A stretch of DNA of 64,000 bases from positions 53,600-117,599 of the forward strand of contig JAIBEZ010000083.1 of assembly GCA_019459485.1 (NCBI GenBank). The letters are read 5' to 3'. Under the pieces are notes generated by a model. It ran no database searches. It was not told the origin of the DNA and saw only the letters and a program-made list of their open reading frames with translations. This document shows positions 50,654 to 59,712 of the stretch, piece after piece (position 1 is the first letter of the stretch; each line of letters starts with the position of its first letter). This DNA comes from Prolixibacteraceae bacterium. Its GTDB lineage: Bacteria > Bacteroidota > Bacteroidia > Bacteroidales > Prolixibacteraceae. The position numbers and the translations under genes were made by a program.

Positions 50654-51760
50654 TTAGTACGCCAGTACATTTGTTTCTCCGCCAACCGCATTGATAATGA
50701 GTTGATCGTCTTTCATTTTTTTGCTGAAATAACCAGTGTGCCTTATTTTGCCGGCTTTCGAATCGAGTACTTCTTTGTCCTCCACTTTCATTTCTCGGCC
50801 AAGGTTCAGGTCGGTTTTTGTTTCTGTAATTTCGAAATTGAATTTTGCTTCAGGACTGAAATACAGGTTTACATCTGTTGATCGGGTTTCGATATAAATA
50901 TTACTGAAGGAGTTTAGCACTTTTTCAATGTTGAGATTTCCAAAGCTCATTCTGAAATTAGCTTTTCCTTTTAGTTCGTTCACCATAAAATTGCTGAAAT
51001 TGCCCATTGCCTCTATTTTGTCGGCCAGCCTGATCCGGTATTTATCGCGGCGGGAGTCAATGTTCAGGTTGTCAGAATTTTGTATTTCGATGGTCGATGA
51101 TTTACTTTCCAGTCGCATAGTGCCGGAATTTTTAAGGTTTATATCGCTGTAGTTGCTTGTAATCCTTGCGTTTGGAAGGTTGTTGATATTGGCATCGGCA
51201 AAATTCAGGTTAAGGGTGGCGCGGTTCGGAAGGTCACCGGCTTTCAGTTTTCCGTTGCTCAGATTTATTTGCGTTTCGCCCTTGTAATCTCCCATGATGA
51301 TGTCGCCGAATTTGTTTTCAAGCCGAAGATCGCGGTTGTCGGGCAGCCAGACAACCATGTCAATTCGGATGCTTCCGTTGGTTTGCAGCATGGTTTCCTT
51401 GAATTTCAGGAACTCACTTTCAAACTGGCTGCGGTATTTATCTACCTGGGTTTTTACAATCAGGTAATGCTGACTATTGCTGATATCGAAATCCAGATTA
51501 TCCAGTGTTTTCTTCAGTTTGTCAGGCTTTTTCTCGTTTATTTCCATTCTGAACTGTATCACCACCGAATCTTTGTTCCAGGTATTCAGCTCAATCCGGC
51601 CATATTTATTGGTAATATCGATGCGGGTTTCAGGCTGCACCTTAAAACGCCTTACGAATTCACGTGTTTCGCTGAATTGTGCGTTCACCGACAGGCTTGT
51701 CAGGATAAAAAATCCCGCAATTAAAGCCTGAAAGCATATTCTTTTTGAGTTTTTGTTCAT
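50654..51760 (-). CDS. Exported DUF4097-like beta-helix protein, third gene of the ECF operon
   Basis: 368 residues. Signal peptide ending TSLSVNAQ. The body is a run of short strands (ETRIDITNKYGRIELNTWNK, NKFGDIIMGDYKGETQINLS, NARITSNYSDINLK), the parallel beta-helix pattern of DUF4097/GIN-type adhesins. It starts 9 nt after the anti-sigma-like gene and is translated in the same operon, so it is a likely output or sensor of the ECF system. It ends tail to tail 9 bp from the antiporter gene. Confidence 0.82.
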   Translation of the reverse strand: MNKNSKRICFQALIAGFFILTSLSVNAQFSETREFVRRFKVQPETRIDITNKYGRIELNTWNKDSVVIQFRMEINEKKPDKLKKTLDNLDFDISNSQHYLIVKTQVDKYRSQFESEFLKFKETMLQTNGSIRIDMVVWLPDNRDLRLENKFGDIIMGDYKGETQINLSNGKLKAGDLPNRATLNLNFADANINNLPNARITSNYSDINLKNSGTMRLESKSSTIEIQNSDNLNIDSRRDKYRIRLADKIEAMGNFSNFMVNELKGKANFRMSFGNLNIEKVLNSFSNIYIETRSTDVNLYFSPEAKFNFEITETKTDLNLGREMKVEDKEVLDSKAGKIRHTGYFSKKMKDDQLIINAVGGETNVLAY

Positions 51761-51769
51761 AACTTTTGG

Positions 51770-52285
51770 TTAACAGTTTATTTGTTCCAGAACATCGTCC
51801 ACCAGTTTCATCCGGTTCCGGTTGTTTTCAATCATGGCTTCAATCACTTCCTTGTTCGATATATTCTCTTTCAGATCGCTTTTTAACGACAAGTACATCG
51901 ATTCCAGCTCGTTCAAATCACCTTCAATTTCTGATTTCAGTTCAGGATAAACCTGGTAGCATTTCTGAATTTCAGCCAGTTTTCCCGAAACTTCCTGTGC
52001 GTAAAAAGCTTCGGCCTCCATCAATTCAAGAACATCGGGATCGACCTGTGCAGCTTTCGCGGTTTGTGCCTTCTCCGAAAATTTTACCTGATACAATATG
52101 GTTGGAATTAATGCCATAACAGCAAGTACAGCAGCAACTTTCATCCAGCCGAATTTTCTGATTTTCTGCTTGGGTGTTTCATTCAGTTTGTTGCTGATGG
52201 CGTCCCACATCTTGTCCGATGGTTCCATGTTGTCAAACTCATGACGGTTCTCATTTACAAACGATTCCAATCTTTCTTTTTTCAT
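51770..52285 (-). CDS. Anti-sigma factor-like membrane protein
   Basis: 171 residues. The cytosolic N-terminus (about 1-45, ESFVNENRHEFDNMEPSDKM, then WDAISNKL) resembles the sigma-binding end of Bacteroidota anti-sigma proteins. One membrane helix lies at about 47-67 (MKVAAVLAVMALIPTILYQV). A helical periplasmic domain follows, with ELMEAEAFYAQEVSGKLAEI and a C-terminal Cys. The start overlaps the sigma gene stop by 4 nt. Predicted to hold the ECF sigma at the membrane until an envelope signal is sensed. Identification rests on context and topology. Confidence 0.8.
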   Translation of the reverse strand: MKKERLESFVNENRHEFDNMEPSDKMWDAISNKLNETPKQKIRKFGWMKVAAVLAVMALIPTILYQVKFSEKAQTAKAAQVDPDVLELMEAEAFYAQEVSGKLAEIQKCYQVYPELKSEIEGDLNELESMYLSLKSDLKENISNKEVIEAMIENNRNRMKLVDDVLEQINC

Positions 52286-52833
52286 ATCGCTCTTGATTTT
52301 GTTTGTTTCATAATTTCATAAACCTTGCGTTTGGCGCGCATATATTGTGTTTTGGAAGTCGATTCGGTGATGTTAAGTATCTGCGCGATTTCGCCGTGAT
52401 CGTAACCTTCCAGCAGATAAAGTGAGAAAACAATCCGTCCACCTTCCGGAAGCTGACTCATCGCTTCGCGTATATTCTCGGTGGTGTACAAAGCTTCTTC
52501 CGGTTCTTCTTCCGCAATTTCGAAACGGTTCATTTCATCGAAATACTTTAAATCCAGTTTCCGTTTGTTCAGCGCATTGATACAGGTGTGGACCGTTATT
52601 GTCTTCAGCCATGTCCCGAAACCTGATTCGTTCCTGAAGGTTTCAAGCTTCTGAAATGCCAGGACAAAGGCTTCCTGCAACATATCTTCAGCATCCTCGC
52701 GGTTGTTCATCATGCGGAAACACACGTTGAACATCGCTTTGGAATACAACTGATAAAGCTGGTAGCGGGCTTTGTTGCTGCCTTTTATGCTTTCGGCTAT
52801 CAAATCCTGATGTATGAATGCTGACTGAGTCAA
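52282..52833 (-). CDS. ECF RNA polymerase sigma factor
   Basis: 183 residues. Region 2 (about 20-90): NREDAEDMLQEAFVLAFQKL and SGFGTWLKTITVHTCINAL, which recognise the -10 element. Region 4 (about 128-175): LPEGGRIVFSLYLLEGYDHG and EIAQILNITESTSKTQYMRA, the helix-turn-helix for the -35 element. The two are joined by an acidic linker (EIAEEEPEEA). First gene of a three-gene operon with an anti-sigma-like and a beta-helix protein. Its own promoter has the TGCAACC-N16-GTC motif shared with the GIN lipoprotein gene, implying autoregulation. Confidence 0.95.
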   Translation of the reverse strand: MTQSAFIHQDLIAESIKGSNKARYQLYQLYSKAMFNVCFRMMNNREDAEDMLQEAFVLAFQKLETFRNESGFGTWLKTITVHTCINALNKRKLDLKYFDEMNRFEIAEEEPEEALYTTENIREAMSQLPEGGRIVFSLYLLEGYDHGEIAQILNITESTSKTQYMRAKRKVYEIMKQTKSRAI

Positions 52834-52856
52834 ATTATTTAGATTTCAGTTTTAGT

Positions 52857-52882
52857 GACAATGTTTTTTCGTAAGGGTTGCA
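52857..52882 (-). promoter_or_regulatory. ECF-type autoregulatory promoter of the sigma operon
   Basis: Minus strand TGCAACC (52882-52876), 16-nt spacer CTTACGAAAAAACATT, then GTC (52859-52857) and ACTAAA. Canonical ECF layout (AAC-type -35, GTC-type -10, 16-nt spacing). The start codon at 52833 is 24 nt downstream. Confidence 0.75.
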
Positions 52883-52955
52883 ATTGTGTAGTCCTTTTCC
52901 TGATTTTTTATTTTCCGGATCAAATTTGGAAAAATATTTCTGAATGAGCGGCATA

Positions 52956-52995
52956 TAAAAAGGATCACCAAAGTTATACGAACTTTGATGATCCT
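52956..52995 (-). terminator. Intrinsic terminator of the tldD-pmbA operon
   Basis: Minus-strand stem AGGATCATCAAAGTT/AACTTTGGTGATCCT (one wobble), 5-nt loop, then TTTTT, 40 nt after the pmbA stop at 53036. Confidence 0.88.
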
Positions 52996-53035
52996 GATTA
53001 ATTGACAATATGAGATGCAGTGGTCGGTGAGAATG

Positions 53036-54376
53036 TTAAATCCCAGCGATAACAACATCATCGAACACCAAACTTGGAACCTTGAGGGAGCTGTAAATCC
53101 ACGGATCGTTGGCAACTTCGGTGAGTTTGTGCCAGAATTTGAGATGGTTGTCAGCCATATTCATTTCTGCTACGTTCTGAACAAATTTGCCGTTTTCGAA
53201 TAGTTTTCCAATGATGCCAATCGAAAAATCGCCGGTGGTGGAATTTGAGTTTCCGCCGATAAAGCCTGTGATTAAAATACACCGGCCCAAATCTTTTACG
53301 ATTTCATCTACGCTGCGTGCGCCGGGAGGTAAAATCAGATTTGAGATTGATCCGGATGTTGGTTCCCAGCCCAGCTTTTGGCCATAATACCAATCTACCA
53401 GAAACTCGTTTAAAACACCATCAGTAAACAAGTTGCGCTTTTTAGCAGGGAATCCATCCCCATCGTAATACTTCGAGCCAAGTCCACGAACAAGGAACGG
53501 ATCGTCCTGAAGCGTTAAAAGCTTACTGCCAATTTGCTGGCCTTTTTTATCGGCTAAAAATGAACGTTTTTGCTGAATATTTCCTGCCGCCATTGGCCCC
53601 TGAAGCCCACCCAAAACATTTCCGACAACCCTGTTCTCGATAATAACCGGAAGCGTTTCTGTCTCAATTTTCTTACCTCCAAGCAGGTCGAGTGTCCGGA
53701 TGGCGGCTAAATTGCCTACTTCCTGAAGTGAGGGCAAATCGCCGCGATAACGACAGCCAACCCAGTTATAACCGGATGGTCTGCGATCGCCTTCATCTTG
53801 TGCTGTCATTGATGCGCCGGTCCAGCATTGAGTGGATCGGTTTGCTCCGATAAAACCATTGCTCGTTTTGACAAATTCTTCGAATGTTTCATCATATTCA
53901 CCGGCTTCAACCGAAATTACTTTGCTTCCACCTTGTTTCAGGCAGGCATCTTCCACTGTTTTAACCATTTCGTGCCGCTCTTCCGGACTGAGTTTACCCT
54001 GATCCGGATCGGCGAGTTGCAGGTCGGTGTCTGACCTTCCGGCGTAATATTTGGGGTCGGGGAGAGTGCGGAACGGATCTTCCTCCATAATTTTCGCACT
54101 TTCAATAACATCGGTAATAAAACCTGAAAGTGTCGATTTCCGGAAATCGGGCGTTGACTGACTGGCGTACCGGTTATTGGTGAAAACCTGAAGATTCAAA
54201 CCTTGAGTAGTTGCTTCTTTTATCACTTCCGGTTTACGATCGCGGTAGTTGATTTCTACGAAACGGTTTTTAGAAAGTCTCACCTTACAATCTTTAGCTC
54301 CGGCTTTTTTAGTCTGGTCAATTACCCAATCGGCCAGTTCCTGAAATTCTTTTTGCTGATTATTACTTGTACTCAT
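53036..54376 (-). CDS. pmbA: TldD/PmbA family protein, PmbA-type subunit
   Basis: 446 residues from ATG 54376 (MSTSNNQQKEFQELADWVID). The frame extends 34 codons upstream, but those codons lie inside tldD. It has the U62 peptidase fold without the H-E-x-x-x-H metal motif, as expected for the TldE/PmbA partner. Recognisable segments are EINYRDRKPEVIKEATTQGL and GGLQGPMAAGNIQQKR. No signal peptide. The ATG overlaps the tldD stop by 4 nt. In E. coli the pair forms a protease that processes peptides such as microcin B17 and CcdA. Confidence 0.88.
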   Translation of the reverse strand: MSTSNNQQKEFQELADWVIDQTKKAGAKDCKVRLSKNRFVEINYRDRKPEVIKEATTQGLNLQVFTNNRYASQSTPDFRKSTLSGFITDVIESAKIMEEDPFRTLPDPKYYAGRSDTDLQLADPDQGKLSPEERHEMVKTVEDACLKQGGSKVISVEAGEYDETFEEFVKTSNGFIGANRSTQCWTGASMTAQDEGDRRPSGYNWVGCRYRGDLPSLQEVGNLAAIRTLDLLGGKKIETETLPVIIENRVVGNVLGGLQGPMAAGNIQQKRSFLADKKGQQIGSKLLTLQDDPFLVRGLGSKYYDGDGFPAKKRNLFTDGVLNEFLVDWYYGQKLGWEPTSGSISNLILPPGARSVDEIVKDLGRCILITGFIGGNSNSTTGDFSIGIIGKLFENGKFVQNVAEMNMADNHLKFWHKLTEVANDPWIYSSLKVPSLVFDDVVIAGI

Positions 54377-55917
54377 GACTGGCCTCCTTTCTGGCGGGTT
54401 CCACCAACTGTTAAAGATTTTACCAAACAGGTTGGCAATCCAAACGATACGGGAACTCCCTGTCCGTTCTTGCCGCATTGGCCGGCGCCACCATAGTCCA
54501 TTTCCAGGTTATTTGCGAGCATTATAATATTGGTTAGCATTTTCGGGCCGTTTCCCATAATGTTTACATCTTTTATCGGAGCGGTAAGTTTTCCGTTTTC
54601 AATCATACGTCCCTGAGGTACATAGAATGCAAAATCACCTTCGCCGATTTTTACTTGTCCGTTACTGACTTCTTCTACATAAATCCCATTTCCGGCCTGC
54701 CGGATCACATCTTCCGGACTGGCATTTCCACCAAGCATATAGGTGTTGCGCATCCGGGGTATCGGGTAGTTCTGGAAGTCTTGTCGGCGGCCATTTCCTG
54801 TCGGTTCAACTCCATAATGTTTTGCTGAAATTTTATCGTGCAGATAGCCGGTAAGTATCCCATTTTCGACCAATATGGTTTTTTTGCCCGGAGTTCCTTC
54901 GTCGTCAACATTGAGACTTCCGGCGAGGTTCATATTGGTACCGTCATCAATAATAGTTACAAAAGGTTCAGCCACTTTCTTGCCTATCATGCTGCTGAAC
55001 GTTGAAATTTTCTTGCGGTTAAAATCGGCTTCCATGCCATGACCAATGGCTTCGTGCAATAAAATTCCTGTAACCCCGGGGCCAAGTACAACCGGTACTT
55101 CTCCGGCCGGTGGCTGAATGGCATCAAACAGAGTCAGGGCATTGTTCACCGCTTTGGTTGAGACTTTGTTTATCACCTCATCGGTATAAAACGAAAAATC
55201 GCGGTGACCGCCCATGTTGTAAAATGACTGTTCACGTTTGCCATTTCTTTCGGCCACCACCGACGCGTAAACGTATCCGTGAGGAATCAGATCTTCGGCC
55301 ATCACACCATCGCTGGTAACCACCATCACACGCTTTGCCGAACTTTGAAATCCTGCATTCACTTTAACAACTTCAGGAGAAAGACTAAAACATTTTTCGT
55401 TGATGTTTTGCAGAACCTGTAATTTTGAGTTGGCGGGAATTCCATTGTAATCGATGGCTACCGGATAATAATTGCCGGTTTTAAGCGAATTGAAGGAAGC
55501 AACAACAGGAGTTGCTTTCAGGTTGCACAAGGTTGAGGCAGTTGCTGCTGCCGACAACATTGATTCAGGTGTAAGTTCCTGTGTAAAACCATAACCAATC
55601 TGGTCGCCTTTTACCGTGCGGATTCCAACTCCCAGTGAGATATTGCCATAAGACCGGTTCACTTTACCATCTTCAAGCCCGAGATGATTCAAAACCGAGT
55701 ATTCGAAATACAGGTCGGCAAAATCGCCGCCTTTCGATAGTGCTTTTGTCAGAAGTTTCTGGCAAAGTTTTTCGTCAATCCCGAATTCTTTCAGGAAGTA
55801 GTTGCCGGACGGCTGTTTGTCAAGCAACATACTGGCTTCCAGTTCGGGAAGTAAAAGCAAGGCGCCACCTGTCAAAGCAGCATCCTGAATGAATTTTCTT
55901 CTCGATAGGAGTTTCAT
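54373..55917 (-). CDS. tldD: TldD family metallopeptidase with Tat-like N-terminus
   Basis: 514 residues. The N-terminus MKLLSRRKFIQDAALTGGAL has the twin-arginine S-R-R-x-F-I motif and hydrophobic stretch of a Tat signal, unlike the cytoplasmic E. coli protein. The catalytic metal site GILLHEAIGHGMEADF supplies H-E-A-I-G-H. DEGTPGKKTILVENGILTGY is the other conserved TldD segment. Forms the active subunit with the downstream PmbA-type protein, which itself shows no signal. Co-export of a complex through Tat is a possible explanation. Confidence 0.9.
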   Translation of the reverse strand: MKLLSRRKFIQDAALTGGALLLLPELEASMLLDKQPSGNYFLKEFGIDEKLCQKLLTKALSKGGDFADLYFEYSVLNHLGLEDGKVNRSYGNISLGVGIRTVKGDQIGYGFTQELTPESMLSAAATASTLCNLKATPVVASFNSLKTGNYYPVAIDYNGIPANSKLQVLQNINEKCFSLSPEVVKVNAGFQSSAKRVMVVTSDGVMAEDLIPHGYVYASVVAERNGKREQSFYNMGGHRDFSFYTDEVINKVSTKAVNNALTLFDAIQPPAGEVPVVLGPGVTGILLHEAIGHGMEADFNRKKISTFSSMIGKKVAEPFVTIIDDGTNMNLAGSLNVDDEGTPGKKTILVENGILTGYLHDKISAKHYGVEPTGNGRRQDFQNYPIPRMRNTYMLGGNASPEDVIRQAGNGIYVEEVSNGQVKIGEGDFAFYVPQGRMIENGKLTAPIKDVNIMGNGPKMLTNIIMLANNLEMDYGGAGQCGKNGQGVPVSFGLPTCLVKSLTVGGTRQKGGQS

Positions 55918-56172
55918 TTTTGTGTGATTTGTGAATTAAAAATATGCTGTAAAAGTTACAAAATCAACACTTTAAAAACAACTATTTTTTAAAGTAATTT
56001 TGATATAATTTATGAATATTTTCGCGCGGATTTCAGAACATATTTCGTCCAATCTGTACTGCTGACAAGAACAAAATTCAATATTTTGTTTCAGAAGTGG
56101 TTTTTTGCTGCTACTTTTGTAGGAAGTTGTAAATCAACAATCAACAAATCACAATCAACAAAAATTTAAATC

Positions 56173-57033
56173 ATGAGTTTAAAATTTAAAAAATCATTGA
56201 CATTCATTGCACTGGCCATTTTTGTTGCCGGTGGAATCGTTTCATGTACACCTGCTAAACCTGCCAAAGAAATTGGTTTGCAGTTATGGTCGGTTAAAGA
56301 CGACATGAAAACAGATGCAAAAGGTACCATCGAAAAAGTTGGCGCTATGGGTTACTCGTTTGTGGAGGCTGCCGGTTATGGCGATGCCAAATTCTACGAA
56401 ATGGAACCTGTTGATTTCAAAGCTTTGGTGGAAGCCAATGGTATGAAATTCCTGGCTTCACATTGCGGACAGGCTGTTCCGGATTCGGCTGGCTGGGAAG
56501 CTTCGATGGCTTGGTGGGACACTTGTATTGCTGCCCACAAAACTGCGGGAGTAGAATACATTGTTCAGCCTTTTATGGACAGTGTTGGCTATGAAAGCCT
56601 TGCAGGAGTTCAACGTTATTGCGACTATTTCAATGCAATTGGCGAAAAATGTAATGCCGCCGGAATTCGTTTCGGATACCACAACCACGATGGAGAATTC
56701 AAAGAAGTTGAAGGTCAGGTAATTTACGATTACATGCTTAAAAATACCGATCCTGCAAAAGTGATGTTTCAGCTCGATTTATTTTGGATTACCGAAGGTG
56801 GTAAAAATGCAGTTGATTATTTCAACGCTTATCCGGGCCGTTTCGAATTGTGGCATGTAAAAGATAAAGCTGAAGTTGGCGCTGGTCCGATGGATTTCAA
56901 ACCAATTTTCGAAAATGCTGAAAAATCAGGAATGAAAAAAATCATCGTTGAAGTGGAAGAATACAATTTCACTCCGATTGAAAGCGTTCAGAAATCATTG
57001 GAATTCCTGCAAAGCGCTGAATACGTGAAGTAA
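56173..57033 (+). CDS. Exported TIM-barrel sugar isomerase/epimerase-like lipoprotein
   Basis: 286 residues. Lipoprotein signal with AGGIVSC, so membrane-anchored outside the cytoplasm. AP-endonuclease-2/xylose-isomerase-like TIM barrel: EIGLQLWSVKDDMKTDAKGT, GMKFLASHCGQAV, IRFGYHNHDGEF (His/His/Asp metal-site strand), VMFQLDLFWITEGG and FELWHVKDKAEVG. Acidic and His metal ligands look intact. Substrate unknown; this exported subgroup often acts on sugars in the periplasm. Monocistronic with a bidirectional terminator. Confidence 0.88.
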   Translation: MSLKFKKSLTFIALAIFVAGGIVSCTPAKPAKEIGLQLWSVKDDMKTDAKGTIEKVGAMGYSFVEAAGYGDAKFYEMEPVDFKALVEANGMKFLASHCGQAVPDSAGWEASMAWWDTCIAAHKTAGVEYIVQPFMDSVGYESLAGVQRYCDYFNAIGEKCNAAGIRFGYHNHDGEFKEVEGQVIYDYMLKNTDPAKVMFQLDLFWITEGGKNAVDYFNAYPGRFELWHVKDKAEVGAGPMDFKPIFENAEKSGMKKIIVEVEEYNFTPIESVQKSLEFLQSAEYVK

Positions 57034-57051
57034 TCAGATTCAAAATACTAT

Positions 57052-57094
57052 AAAGAAAAACCGTTTCAGATTTGTTCTGAAACGGTTTTTCTTT
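57052..57094. terminator. Bidirectional intrinsic terminator
   Basis: AAAGAAAAACCGTTTCAGA and its complement form a perfect 19-bp stem with a TTTGT loop. T runs exist in both directions. It ends the plus-strand lipoprotein gene 18 nt after its stop. The sequence from 57095 to 57232 contains small GC palindromes and no gene. Confidence 0.9.
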
Positions 57095-57232
57095 ATCCCA
57101 AAGGTTAGTCGCCTGAAGCGGCAAAGGGGTAACTGTTTCGAATACAGATTTGTTGAATGCAGCGATATTCTTTGCCGTCACATTTATGCGACGGATCTCA
57201 ATGAACGCCAATGCCGGGCTTTAGCCCTTATC

Positions 57233-59023
57233 CTATATTGCTTTTGTTAATTCTTTCAGAAAGGCCTTCAATTCATTGCTAGCAATTGGTTCCAATTCTT
57301 CGAAAACCATTTGGTGATAACTGTTCAGCCATTCAATTTCTTCGGGATTCAGCAAACTCTTGTCGATTGCTTTGGTGTCGATCGGGCAAAGGGTGAGGGT
57401 GTCGAATTTCAGGAAGTCGCCAAATTCGGTGGTTTCAGCTTTTTGGCAGACAATCAGATTTTCGGTTCTGATGCCATATTCCCCAAGGCGGTAAAGCGCA
57501 GGTTCATTTGAAATCACCATTCCGGCTTCGATTGTCCGTTCGTTAAATTCCTGACGGATGCTCATCGGGCCTTCGTGCACATTCAGAAAATAACCCACTC
57601 CGTGTCCGGTTCCGTGTCCGTAATTCAGTCCTTGTTTCCACAAGTCTTTTCGCGCCAGGATGTCCAGGTGATAACCGCGCGTATTTACCGGAAATTTGGC
57701 CATTGACAGCGAAATCATTCCTTTCAGTACCAATGTGTAATCAGTTTTTTGCTGTGCCGTCAGTTCCGATAATGCAACGGTTCGGGTAATGTCGGTTGTT
57801 CCGTCAAGGTATTGTCCGCCGGAATCGAAAAGGAGGAAACCGTTTTTTTCGATGGGCAAGGCATTTTCTTCGGTAACATGAAAATGAACAATCGCTCCGT
57901 GTTCCTTGTATCCAACAATCGGAAAAAAGCTGATGCCCTTGTAGTAAGGTTGTTTGCTGCGGAATTCAATCAGTTTTTCGGCAACGGTATATTCGGTTGC
58001 CGGAATTTTACCCAAATTGTTTTTCAGCCAAAATAGAAATTCAAGCATAGCAACACCGTCTTTTTTCATTGCATTGCGAATATTCCTGATTTCGTCTTCT
58101 GATTTTATTGCTTTTAACCTGCACGGAACCGATAAACCTTCAATTATTTTGCAAGAAGCGGGTATATTCTTCAGAATAGCATGATTGGTGCGGTCGGGAT
58201 CAAGTAAAATCCTTGCAGTTTCGGGTAATTGCTTCAGGTAAGTTGGTAAATCGTTGTATGTTTTTATCTGGATTCCTTCTGTTTCCAACTTGATTTTTAA
58301 TTCAGAAGGGAGCTTCATATTTTCAACAAAAAGAACAGTTTCTTCTTTAGAAATGGCAGCATAAGCCATAAAAACCGGATTGCATTCCACATCGTTTCCA
58401 CGCAGGTTAAAAGTCCACGCCAGATCGTCCAATGCTGTAACGATTTGCAAATTGGCGCCTGATTTTTCCAGTTCTGCACAAATGGTTTCAATCTTTGTTT
58501 TGCGACTGGTGCAGGCAAACTTCAACTCATGTTCATAGATCGCCGAATCGGGCAGGGGAGGACGGTCTGTCCAAATGTCGTTCAGCAAATCACCCGATTC
58601 TTTCAGGAGAATTCCGGATTGATTCAGACTATTTTGTATGGTACGAAACTGATTGACAGAAATACACGATTCGTCGGTTCCGACCTTTGAGTTGGCTTTC
58701 AGGTTTACTTTCAGCCATTCAGCAGGTTCAGGATAGCCCGGAGTTCGCATTTTTACGAGTTCAATACCAGTTCCCGAAAGCTCTTCTTCCGCCTGAAGAA
58801 AATAGCGCGAGTCGGTCCAAAGTGCGGCTTTTTCGCTACTGATAATTACCATTCCGGCAGAACCTGTAAACCCTGAAATAAAAGGGCGCGTTTGCCAATG
58901 TGCAGGCAAATACTCGCTCAAATGCGGATCGGTTCCATAAATAATGGTTGCATCCAGGCTGACTTCCTGCATTTTTGAACGCAGGTCGCTGATTCTTTTT
59001 CTAATAAGTTCCTTCACGGTCAA
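57233..59023 (-). CDS. Aminopeptidase P family (M24B) peptidase
   Basis: 596 residues. Two creatinase-like N-terminal domains (about 1-310), then the pita-bread catalytic domain with all metal ligands visible: Asp in LFDSGGQYLDGTTDITRT, His in GHGTGHGVGYFLNVHEGPM, Glu in MVISNEPALYRLGEYGIRTE. It removes N-terminal residues before proline. The C-terminal PII-type tail is typical of eukaryote-like XPNPEP1 forms. The first 23 nt overlap the upstream Nudix gene. Confidence 0.95.
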   Translation of the reverse strand: MTVKELIRKRISDLRSKMQEVSLDATIIYGTDPHLSEYLPAHWQTRPFISGFTGSAGMVIISSEKAALWTDSRYFLQAEEELSGTGIELVKMRTPGYPEPAEWLKVNLKANSKVGTDESCISVNQFRTIQNSLNQSGILLKESGDLLNDIWTDRPPLPDSAIYEHELKFACTSRKTKIETICAELEKSGANLQIVTALDDLAWTFNLRGNDVECNPVFMAYAAISKEETVLFVENMKLPSELKIKLETEGIQIKTYNDLPTYLKQLPETARILLDPDRTNHAILKNIPASCKIIEGLSVPCRLKAIKSEDEIRNIRNAMKKDGVAMLEFLFWLKNNLGKIPATEYTVAEKLIEFRSKQPYYKGISFFPIVGYKEHGAIVHFHVTEENALPIEKNGFLLFDSGGQYLDGTTDITRTVALSELTAQQKTDYTLVLKGMISLSMAKFPVNTRGYHLDILARKDLWKQGLNYGHGTGHGVGYFLNVHEGPMSIRQEFNERTIEAGMVISNEPALYRLGEYGIRTENLIVCQKAETTEFGDFLKFDTLTLCPIDTKAIDKSLLNPEEIEWLNSYHQMVFEELEPIASNELKAFLKELTKAI

Positions 59024-59540
59024 TCAATTCTTTGATGATGTTTTTCATGGAAACGGACGGCAGTTCTTCCAGATCAACATCTTTGGGTTTGTAGAATTCG
59101 AAAGATGAAATGTCGTCCATGGCAGTCATTTGGTGCAAGCTTTCGGTTTTAGCCAGAAATGCCAGATCGAGCGTGTAAACAGAAAATCCGGAGAAAACAT
59201 ACTCGTTTGGATACGAACAAAAATATTTCAACGAATGTATTTTAATACCCAATTCCTCCTGAATTTCACGCATTGCAGCCTGTTCTGCGGTTTCCCCCGG
59301 ATCGATAAAACCTCCCGGCAAATCGAGTTTCCCGAAATGTGGCTGGATGGCACGCCTGGTGAAAAGCAGTTCGCCCTTTTCGTTGAAAAGCAAAACCGCC
59401 ACTGCTGCCGACGAATTAACGAAAAAGTTAAAAGAACAGTCGCCACATTTAAACGAACGGCTGCCGGTTGCCGGAAAATTGGCCGATCCGCAGCGTGGAC
59501 AAAACTTCAGGACATTGACAGGTTGAGTGTTTGAATACAT
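59001..59540 (-). CDS. Nudix hydrolase with zinc-ribbon N-terminus
   Basis: 179 residues. N-terminal zinc ribbon FCPRCGSANF...FKCGDCSFNFF, followed by the Nudix box GGFIDPGETAEQAAMREIQEELGI read in two parts (G-x5-E-x7-REUxEE-x-GU). Comparable to NADH pyrophosphatase-like or general nucleotide-diphosphate hydrolases. Substrate not predictable. Overlaps aminopeptidase P by 23 nt. Confidence 0.92.
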   Translation of the reverse strand: MYSNTQPVNVLKFCPRCGSANFPATGSRSFKCGDCSFNFFVNSSAAVAVLLFNEKGELLFTRRAIQPHFGKLDLPGGFIDPGETAEQAAMREIQEELGIKIHSLKYFCSYPNEYVFSGFSVYTLDLAFLAKTESLHQMTAMDDISSFEFYKPKDVDLEELPSVSMKNIIKELIDREGTY

Positions 59541-59552
59541 GAGAAAAGATTA

Positions 59553-59712
59553 AAGTGCCTAAAGTGTGCTAGAGTTCGGAGTGCCTAAAGTTGAAAAAGC
59601 AATGAAACTCCAATTAGTTTAAATTTTTTTCGTTAAAAGTGCCTGAAGTATTTGTAATGCTTACCTATCTTGACTCTAGGCACTCCAAACTCTAGGCACT
59701 CCGAACTTTCTT
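59553..59712. repeat. Palindromic intergenic element
   Basis: A 15-bp perfect inverted repeat, AGTTCGGAGTGCCTA (59573-59587) and TAGGCACTCCGAACT (59693-59707), surrounds about 105 bp. Shorter copies of GTGCCTAAAGT / ACTCTAGGCAC are scattered inside. It looks like a MITE- or REP-type element and carries no coding sequence. Confidence 0.8.
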
